Source of the DNA: Dehalococcoidia bacterium
GTDB lineage: Bacteria > Chloroflexota > Dehalococcoidia > UBA2979
Assembly: GCA_009692765.1 (NCBI GenBank)
Contig: SHYQ01000006.1
Span: forward strand, 1 to 36,141
DNA: 36,141 nucleotides
Direction of reading: 5' to 3'
The notes below the pieces were generated by a model, which worked only from the letters and a program-made list of their open reading frames with translations, made no database searches and was not told the DNA's origin. This document shows positions 31,212-36,141 of the stretch, in pieces. Positions within the stretch are counted from its first letter, which is position 1; each line of letters opens with the position of its first letter. A program made the position numbers and the translations under genes.

Positions 31212-31585
31212 GCCCCCACGCGCTCGCGGATGAGCGTGGCGAGCAGGCTGCGATGGCACTCCTCGTCGGGGTGCGAGCCGCACAGCAGCGTCACGCCGGT
31301 CGTCGTCGCCATGCGCGCGGCCCAGTCGAGGAGGTTCAACCGCTCGAGGATCTCCGCGCGGTAGCGCGCGGCGAAGTCGTCCCAGAGCACCTCGTGCGCG
31401 TTGTACGCGTCGAGCAGCGGGTTGCTCGGCCCGAGCGCGGGCTCCCACTGGTCGACGGCGCCCTTCGCGATGCCGCGGGGCCAGCGCCGCATGATCAGCA
31501 GCCGCGGGTAGGGGTCCTCGGGCGGGTGGTACACCGACCCGAGCGCGATGCGTACGGTCGGGCGTTCCGCGGGCGCGCCGGTCAT
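31208..31585 (-). CDS. DUF488 family protein
   Basis: A 125-residue protein of the DUF488 family. LIMRRWPRGIAKGAVDQWEP, then LGPSNPLLDAY, VLWDDFAARYRAEI and GVTLLCGSHPDEECHRSLLATLI are the family's ordered motifs. A Cys (LLCGS) and the HPDEECHR stretch sit where the family usually has 'D..HNhA', a hint of an uncharacterised catalytic site. The start ATG 31585 overlaps the upstream double-DinB stop (ATGA), and its own stop overlaps the AlkD start. The biochemical role of DUF488 is not established; coupling with an alkylation-repair gene suggests a stress role. Confidence 0.8.
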   Translation of the reverse strand: MTGAPAERPTVRIALGSVYHPPEDPYPRLLIMRRWPRGIAKGAVDQWEPALGPSNPLLDAYNAHEVLWDDFAARYRAEILERLNLLDWAARMATTTGVTLLCGSHPDEECHRSLLATLIRERVGA

Positions 31586-32649
31586 CGCGGCACCGGGTCC
31601 GTCGAGGCCGTCGCGCCCCACGCCGCCCCCACGTGCGCGAGCAGCCCCGGCTGTCCGAGGTCCTCCGCGCCGAAGAGCGACGCGATCGCCATCAGCTCGC
31701 CGGCGTGCGCGAAGCAGTGCGCGGCGCTGCGCGACAACTCCGCGCCGATGTTCGTCGTGGCGAGCGGGCGCGCGAGGTCCGCGCCGCGCAGGCCCTGGAG
31801 GTACGGCGTGGTCGCGGCGCGCGTGCGCGCGAAGGCGGCGGCCGCCGCGTCGAAGTCGGGGACGCCGCGCGGGTCGCCGGTCGAGACGTGGGCGGCCTCG
31901 AGCCAGGCGTCGCGCGGGTGGCCCTGCGCGTGCACGTTCCACACGCGGTCCTCGTGCTCCGCGATGTGCGCCAGGGTGAACGCGCCGGGGTTGAGGCGGT
32001 CGAACGCGCCGAAGCGCGCGGGCGCGGAGAGCACGGGCGCGACACGCGCCACCTCGTCGTACGAGTCGAGGAGCAGACGCGCGACGAGGGGCACCTCGGG
32101 CGATGGCGCGGTCGCCCGCTCGATCGGCGTGGCGTCGTCGGTGGGTGTGGCGCAGCGCGCGAGGCGGCCGGGCAGCCGTACCTCGTCCGCGCCCGCGAGC
32201 GAGGCGATCACGGACAGTTCACCCATGTGCACGAAGAGATGCGCCACCGCGCGCGCGACGAGGTAGCCACGCGCCTCCGGCCCGTACCGCGTGTCGACGC
32301 GCGTCGCGAGCGAGGCTTCGTCGCAGCCCTCGAGGAAGCGCGTGGCGCCGTCCGCGACCTCGACAAACGCCGCGCGCGCCTCGACGAACGGCGTTGCGAG
32401 CGGGCGTGCCAGCGTGGCGGCTGTCTGTCGCGCGGACCAGTCGCGCCCCCACGCGCGCGGCTCGCCGCCGGCGGCGAGGACGTTGATCCACTGGTCGTAG
32501 GAGGCGGCGAGGTGCGCGGCGATCCAGCCCGCGGCGTTCAGCCGCCCCCACGGTCCCCCTCGACCCGGGTCAGGCACGCGGTCGAGCGTGGCGACGAACT
32601 CGTCCTGAGCGTCGAGGAGCAGGCGGACGGCGAGCGGCGGAGCGGTCAC
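31582..32649 (-). CDS. Tandem DinB-like domain protein
   Basis: A 355-residue protein made of two successive DinB/mycothiol-transferase-like bundles. Domain 1: LLLDAQDEFVATLDRV, WIAAHLAASYDQWIN, AVAHLFVHMGELSVIASL. Domain 2: LLLDSYDEVARVAPVL, TLAHIAEHEDRVWNV, AAHCFAHAGELMAIASL. Each has one His in the second helix and an HxxxH pair in the fourth, so both metal sites look intact. The repetition indicates an internal duplication. The start GTG 32649 (VTAPPLAVRLL) is chosen over the track start 32919, which lies over the next gene. It is the first gene of the coupled DUF488-AlkD unit. Confidence 0.8.
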   Translation of the reverse strand: MTAPPLAVRLLLDAQDEFVATLDRVPDPGRGGPWGRLNAAGWIAAHLAASYDQWINVLAAGGEPRAWGRDWSARQTAATLARPLATPFVEARAAFVEVADGATRFLEGCDEASLATRVDTRYGPEARGYLVARAVAHLFVHMGELSVIASLAGADEVRLPGRLARCATPTDDATPIERATAPSPEVPLVARLLLDSYDEVARVAPVLSAPARFGAFDRLNPGAFTLAHIAEHEDRVWNVHAQGHPRDAWLEAAHVSTGDPRGVPDFDAAAAAFARTRAATTPYLQGLRGADLARPLATTNIGAELSRSAAHCFAHAGELMAIASLFGAEDLGQPGLLAHVGAAWGATASTDPVPR

Positions 32650-32698
32650 GTCGGGCAGTCTACGACACGCCCTCGTGGGACCGGGTCGCCGCGGCGCG

Positions 32699-32932
32699 TT
32701 ACGCCGCGCGGCGACGGCGTGCGAGCGCCGCGAGGTACGGCGAGGGCGCGTAGCCCGCGGGGAACCTGGGCTGGCGCGTGGGCGGCGCGAGGCGCGGGAA
32801 GACCGTCGAGGTGAGGGCAGCGCCCTCCGCTTCCACGCCCAGCGCCTCGGACGCCCACTGACGGAGGAGCGTGAAACCGGCCACACCGATGATGAAGCCC
32901 AACGCGACGATGAAGCCAATCTGAGACGGCAT
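32699..32932 (-). CDS. Small single-pass membrane protein
   Basis: Not recognised. A 77-residue protein from ATG 32932. One hydrophobic helix lies at residues 4-24 (QIGFIVALGFIIGVAGFTLL), followed by a polar tail rich in Pro and Arg (FPRLAPPTRQPRFPAGYAPS) ending in ARRRRAA. The positive tail suggests the C-terminus stays in the cytoplasm. The track ORF to 33271 includes repeat sequence and is rejected. It lies 49 bases upstream of the double-DinB gene on the same strand and may share its transcript. Confidence 0.5.
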   Translation of the reverse strand: MPSQIGFIVALGFIIGVAGFTLLRQWASEALGVEAEGAALTSTVFPRLAPPTRQPRFPAGYAPSPYLAALARRRRAA

Positions 32933-33086
32933 TCCCGTTACCCCTGTCACCCGGCGGCGACTCGCGCCCGCCGGGACCGCCCGCCCGGTCCGTGAGGAGT
33001 GAACAGAACGCCTGTTCGCTCGTCGGGGGGACTGTAGAACGGGCGTGCTATCGCCGTCAAGGGGTGTCGCGATGCCTCGGGCCGCC

Positions 33087-33240
33087 GTCGAGGACTGCTG
33101 GCGCCGCCGATCCCCCGCCCCTTCCCCCCTTCCGAGGCGCGCTCCCCGCGCGCCGTCCCGCCGGAGCGCGACGGGCGCAGCCCCTCGGATCCGGTTGCTG
33201 TCCCCCCTCCCCGCGCAGGGGAGGGCCGGGGGTGGGGCCC
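33087..33240. repeat. Palindromic repeat units upstream of lysS
   Basis: CGTCGAGGACTGCTGG (33087-33102), CCCCCGCCCCTTCCCCCC, CGTCCCGCCGGAGCGCGACG with GGGCGCAGCCCCT, then stem CCCCTCCCC / GGGGAGGG and CCGGGGGTGGGGCCC. The elements are more decayed than other copies. With the lysS leader they fill the 368-base space 32933-33300; no further gene is seen. Confidence 0.65.
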
Positions 33241-33286
33241 TGCGCGGCGAGCACCTCGATGCCACGCGCATGTATGCGCCCCGTAT

Positions 33287-33299
33287 GCGTTACTAACGC
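33287..33299 (+). promoter_or_regulatory. Palindrome abutting the lysS start codon
   Basis: GCGTTA-C-TAACGC, a perfect 13-base inverted repeat two bases before ATG 33301. GTATGCG occurs twice just upstream (33273, 33283). The position would suit a repressor or RNA-level control, but no Shine-Dalgarno is visible, so a leaderless or weakly initiated start is possible. Confidence 0.35.
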
Positions 33300-33300
33300 C

Positions 33301-34836
33301 ATGCCGACCGAGCAGGAACTCATCGCGCAGCGGCTGGAGAAGCGGGAACGCCTGCTCGGCCTCGGCGACCCGTATCCGCCCCGCGTCACGCGCACGCACA
33401 CGGCAATCGAGGCCCTCGCCGCCCTCGAGGCCGCCCCCGCGCCCGCCGCGGGCGCCGCACCTGAGGCCGCCGAGGCCGGCCCCGCCGCCACCGTCGTCGG
33501 ACGCGTCACGGCGCAGCGCATCATGGGACGCGCGGCGTTCCTCGACCTGCGCGACGACAGCGGGCGCATCCAACTGCACTTCCGGCGCGACGCGCTCGCG
33601 GACTTCGCCAACCTCGCCCTCGTCGACCTCGGCGACTTCCTGGAGGCCAGCGGGACGCTGTTCCGCACGCGCACCGGCGAGCCGACCGTCGCGGTGACGG
33701 CGTGGCGAGTCATCACCAAGACGATCCGCCCGATGCCGGACGCGTGGCACGGCCTCACGGACGTCGAGACGCGCTACCGGCAGCGCTACCTCGACCTGCT
33801 CGCGAACGAGCGCGCGCGGGAGATCGCGCGGCAGCGCGCGCTCGTCGTCGCCACGATCCGCGGCTTCTTCGCCGGACGCGGCTTCATGGAGGTGGAAACA
33901 CCCGTCCTGCAGGACCAGGCCGGCGGCGCCGCCGCGCGGCCGTTCGTCACGCACCACAACGCGCTCGACCGCGACCTCTTCCTGCGCATCTCGCTGGAGC
34001 TGTACCTCAAGCGGCTGCTCGTCGGCGGCTTCGAGAAGGTGTTCGAGATCGGCCGCGTGTTCCGCAACGAGGGCCTCTCCACCCGCCACAACCCGGAGTT
34101 CACGCTGCTCGAGTCGTACGAGGCGTACGTCGATTACGAGCACGTCGCGCGCATGGTCGAGGAGCTGCTCGCCGGCGTCGCGACCGAGGTGCTCGGCGTC
34201 ACCGAGGTCGCGCACGGCGACCATCGCGTGAGCCTCGCCGCGCCGTTCGCGCGCACGACGTACCGCGTGGCGCTCATCGAGCACGCGGGGATCGACTACA
34301 CGCGCTACCCGACGCGCGACGCGCTGGCCGCGCTCGCCGAGGAGCGCCACGTCGCGTTCGCGCTCGACGCATCGTGGGCGACGATCCTCGACGCGCTGAT
34401 GTCGGAGTTCGTCGAGCCGAAGTTGATCCAGCCGACGTTCATCTTCGACTACCCGACGGCGCTGTCGCCGCTGGCGAAGAAGAAAGCGGACGACCCCGAC
34501 ACCGTCGAGCGCTTCGAGCTGTTCGTGCTCGGCTACGAGATCGCGAACGCGTACTCCGAACTCAACGACCCCATCGACCAGCGCGCGCGCATGGAGGAGC
34601 AGGCCGCGAAGCGCGCCGCCGGCGATGACGAGACGGAACTCGTCGACGAGGACTTCCTCACCGCGCTCGAGCACGGCATGCCCCCCGCGGGCGGCCTCGG
34701 CATCGGCATCGACCGCGTGGTGCAGCTGATCACGGGCGAGCACTCACTGCGCGAGGTGATCCTCTTCCCGGCGATGCGTGAGCGCGCCGGCGACGCACCC
34801 GCACACCCGGCACCCCTCGAGGGCCCCGCGGAGTGA
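33301..34836 (+). CDS. lysS: Lysyl-tRNA synthetase, class II
   Basis: Charges tRNA-Lys. It has 511 residues, normal length. The N-terminal OB-fold anticodon domain is VVGRVTAQRIMGRAAFLDLRDDSGRIQL; motif 1 is GFMEVETPVLQ; motif 2 is FRNEGLSTRHNPEFTLLE (about 253-270); motif 3 is GGLGIGIDRVVQLITG (about 464-479). YRQRYLDLLAN precedes the catalytic core. An Ala/Pro-rich insertion (about 41-63) lies before the OB fold. The start is ATG 33301. Its stop overlaps the GTG of the next gene (GTGA). Confidence 0.96.
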   Translation: MPTEQELIAQRLEKRERLLGLGDPYPPRVTRTHTAIEALAALEAAPAPAAGAAPEAAEAGPAATVVGRVTAQRIMGRAAFLDLRDDSGRIQLHFRRDALADFANLALVDLGDFLEASGTLFRTRTGEPTVAVTAWRVITKTIRPMPDAWHGLTDVETRYRQRYLDLLANERAREIARQRALVVATIRGFFAGRGFMEVETPVLQDQAGGAAARPFVTHHNALDRDLFLRISLELYLKRLLVGGFEKVFEIGRVFRNEGLSTRHNPEFTLLESYEAYVDYEHVARMVEELLAGVATEVLGVTEVAHGDHRVSLAAPFARTTYRVALIEHAGIDYTRYPTRDALAALAEERHVAFALDASWATILDALMSEFVEPKLIQPTFIFDYPTALSPLAKKKADDPDTVERFELFVLGYEIANAYSELNDPIDQRARMEEQAAKRAAGDDETELVDEDFLTALEHGMPPAGGLGIGIDRVVQLITGEHSLREVILFPAMRERAGDAPAHPAPLEGPAE

Positions 34837-35288
34837 CGGCGTTGGTGGCGCTGCGCGAGGATGTGCACATCCACGCCGAGCCCGCGGCGATCCAGCGGCG
34901 CATCCTCGCGCTCGACTCGTACCCCGACTGGCTCGGCCCCGCGTTCCGCGCCTACACCGCGGACGGCGAGGGCTTCGCGTTCCACCTCGCGGTGCCCGCG
35001 CGCACGGAGCGCGCCCGCCTGCGCCGCGCGGGCATCGAGGACGGCGCGGTCACCTTCGTGCGCGACGGCGACGGAGCGTACGAGTCGCTGACGTGGGCGC
35101 TGCACGCGGAGCGCGCGCGCGAGGTACACGTCACGCTGGAGGCGACCTACCGCCCGGCGGGCGGCCTCGCCGGCGCGTTCCTCGAGACGCTGTTCCACCG
35201 CCCGCACCGCGCGCAGGCGTTCCGCGACGCGCTGTGGCGCCTCAAGCACCTGCTGGAGGCCGCGCGCGCCTCGGCGGCGCGCGCGTGA
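34833..35288 (+). CDS. SRPBCC (START/polyketide-cyclase-like) protein
   Basis: A 151-residue helix-grip protein. EDVHIHAEPAAIQRRILALDSYPDWLGPAFRAY is the typical start (strand, helix, then the 'yp.W.p' loop), followed by alternating strands and the long C-terminal helix FRDALWRLKHLLEAA. Such proteins bind hydrophobic ligands in a central cavity; the ligand here is unknown. The GTG 34833 start overlaps the lysS stop, so translation is coupled. Confidence 0.65.
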   Translation: MTALVALREDVHIHAEPAAIQRRILALDSYPDWLGPAFRAYTADGEGFAFHLAVPARTERARLRRAGIEDGAVTFVRDGDGAYESLTWALHAERAREVHVTLEATYRPAGGLAGAFLETLFHRPHRAQAFRDALWRLKHLLEAARASAARA

Positions 35289-35293
35289 CCGGG

Positions 35294-35760
35294 CGTTTGA
35301 GGACTGTGTAGCGCGGCCCACCCCCTTCCCGACGCGGGAAGGGGTTCAGAAGAAGAGGGTGGGTCAACTTCCCCCCCCGGCCCCCTCCTTCCAGGAGCGG
35401 GAGTTGGCGAGCGCGTCGCTTCACTCCGCCTCGAGCAGCCATGCGGCCCAGGCGCCGTCGCGGTTGTCCGTCCGCGCGCGGGGAGCGCCGCGGTCAAAGC
35501 CCCCTTCCCGCGAGGGAAGGGGGTTGGGGGATGGGAGAGATCCCCTTCCCTTTTCAGAACCCCCTCCCGCGACGGGAGGGGGCAGGGGGTGGCCCGTGCC
35601 CGTGGGCACCTCGCTACTCCCGCGCGTGGCGCCCGTCAAGGCGCGTTGTGACGTTCCCCGCGCGCGTTCCGCAGGGGCATGGGGGCGCAGCCCCCCATGA
35701 TCTTTCTCTGATCTCCCCTCGCCCGCGCAGCGGGAGAGGGGCCGGGGGTGAGGGCTCTCC
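35294..35760. repeat. Palindromic repeat array in the 561-base gap before the Nudix gene
   Basis: GCGTTTGAGGACTG (35294-35307), GCGGCCCACCCCC, stem CCCCTTCCCG / CGGGAAGGGG with TTCAGAAGAAGAGGGTG; CCCCCTTCCC-GCGA-GGGAAGGGGG and TTGGGGGATGGG (35502-35535); TTTCAGAACCCCCTCCCG / CGGGAGGGGG (35553-35582); then GCGTTCCGC, hairpin TGGGGGCGCAGCCCCCCA and CCCCTCGCCCGCG / CGGGAGAGGGGCCGGGGGTGAGGG (35664-35754). At least four units in both orientations. Confidence 0.75.
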
Positions 35761-35821
35761 TCCGCGCCCGCACCTCGACGCTTCCGCGCATAGCGCCCGT
35801 CGAGGCGCGTTGTTACGCTCC
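35607..35821. repeat. Pair of 51-bp direct repeats flanking a palindromic element
   Basis: CACCTCGCTACTCCCGCGCG... (35607-35657) and CACCTCGACGCTTCCGCGCA... (35771-35821) agree at 42 of 51 positions, both ending in GGCGCGTTGT-nACG-nTCC. They bracket one composite hairpin element, as if the element lay between duplicated target sequence. The second copy forms the leader of the Nudix gene. Confidence 0.6.
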
Positions 35822-35849
35822 GCCACACCGAGGCCGCACGAGGAGCGCC

Positions 35850-36141
35850 ATGCACCGCCACTTCACGGTCACCGGCTTCGTCTCGCACGACGGGCGCACC
35901 GCGCTGCACTGGCATCGACGGCTGGCGATGTGGCTGCCGCCGGGCGGGCACGTCGAGGCCGACGAGGATCCGCTGCAGGCGGTGCTGCGCGAGGTGCGCG
36001 AGGAGACCGGCCTCGACGTCGACGTGCTCGACCGCGCGGCCTTCGCGTACGCGACGCCGCCGCAACTGCCGCCGCCCGCGGCGATGGCGGTGTACGACAT
36101 CCCGCGCGACGGCATCCTCGACGAGCCGCATCAGCACATCG
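35850..36141 (+). CDS. Nudix hydrolase, N-terminal part (runs off the window)
   Basis: The first 97 residues of a Nudix-fold hydrolase, which cleaves nucleoside diphosphates linked to another group. The Nudix box is intact: GGHVEADEDPLQAVLREVREETGLDV, matching Gx5Ex7REUxEExGU with the metal-binding REVREE. It is preceded by TALHWHRRLAMWLPPG. The substrate cannot be told; HRRLAMWLPPGGHVE fits broad housecleaning members. The start ATG 35850 has CGAGGAGCGCC upstream. It is not in the ORF track because it is open at the window end. Confidence 0.85.
   Translation, partial: MHRHFTVTGFVSHDGRTALHWHRRLAMWLPPGGHVEADEDPLQAVLREVREETGLDVDVLDRAAFAYATPPQLPPPAAMAVYDIPRDGILDEPHQHI

Overview
This window comes from a very GC-rich bacterial chromosome. 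It holds a dense set of housekeeping genes separated by GC-rich palindromic repeats. Gene content and order (an rpsB-tsf-frr-cdsA-dxr-rseP-ispG-proS type cluster, the MEP isoprenoid pathway, nadABC with an NrtR regulator, sucCD, a short EF-Ts) would fit Chloroflexota. That assignment is an inference from gene order and composition and was not tested by any search.

Layout. 1-1217: 5' part of proS and a trypsin-like protease gene of visibly lower GC, both on minus. 1265-3053: a plus-strand trio (DUF309, a shortened VIT1-like membrane protein, a secreted Cys-containing protein). 3078-4882: a methyltransferase and a TIM-barrel sugar isomerase-like gene on minus. 5006-12209: the minus-strand core cluster, read upstream to downstream as rpsB, tsf, frr, cdsA, dxr, rseP, a DUF2283 gene and ispG. 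The pyrH and uppS genes that usually belong to this run are absent, and a repeat array sits where uppS is expected. 12628-13452: FmdB-type zinc ribbon gene and dtd on plus, behind a good sigma70-like promoter. 13676-18044: a nadA-nadB-nadC-kinase operon on minus. Its promoter carries three GTACGCT-type boxes, and an NrtR regulator gene lies nearby at 18659-19354. 19637-21133: miaB and tRNA-Ser(GCT). 21292-22323: a Fic protein gene with an AT-rich, apparently leaderless promoter. 22393-24451: sucCD. 24754-26002: a NYN-domain nuclease-like gene directly behind a perfect terminator hairpin, and a DinB-like gene. 26532-27629: an HDOD gene and tRNA-Ser(TGA). 27969-29900: an M23 peptidase gene and an unusual ferredoxin-membrane-'PDI...ET' fusion gene. 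29955-32932: a small membrane protein gene, a translationally coupled operon (double DinB, DUF488, AlkD) and another small membrane protein gene. 33301-35288: lysS and an SRPBCC gene. 35850-end: a 5' Nudix gene fragment.

The genes form coherent units. ATGA/GTGA overlaps (dxr/rseP, nadB/nadC, DinB/DUF488/AlkD, lysS/SRPBCC) point to translational coupling. The nad genes make quinolinate and then nicotinate mononucleotide, and NrtR with the three boxes is the likely NAD-responsive switch. The intergenic spaces are repeatedly occupied by a composite element of about 80-120 bp: a GTCGAGGACTG-like end, a CCCCCTCCC/GGGAGGGGG hairpin, a TTCAGAAGA-like spacer, a GGGGGCTGCGCCCCC hairpin and a CCGGCGGAACGC end. 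It occurs about a dozen times in both orientations.

The strongest candidate for something undescribed is the 371-residue ferredoxin fusion at 28785-29900. All functional calls were made by reading motifs; no database search was run.
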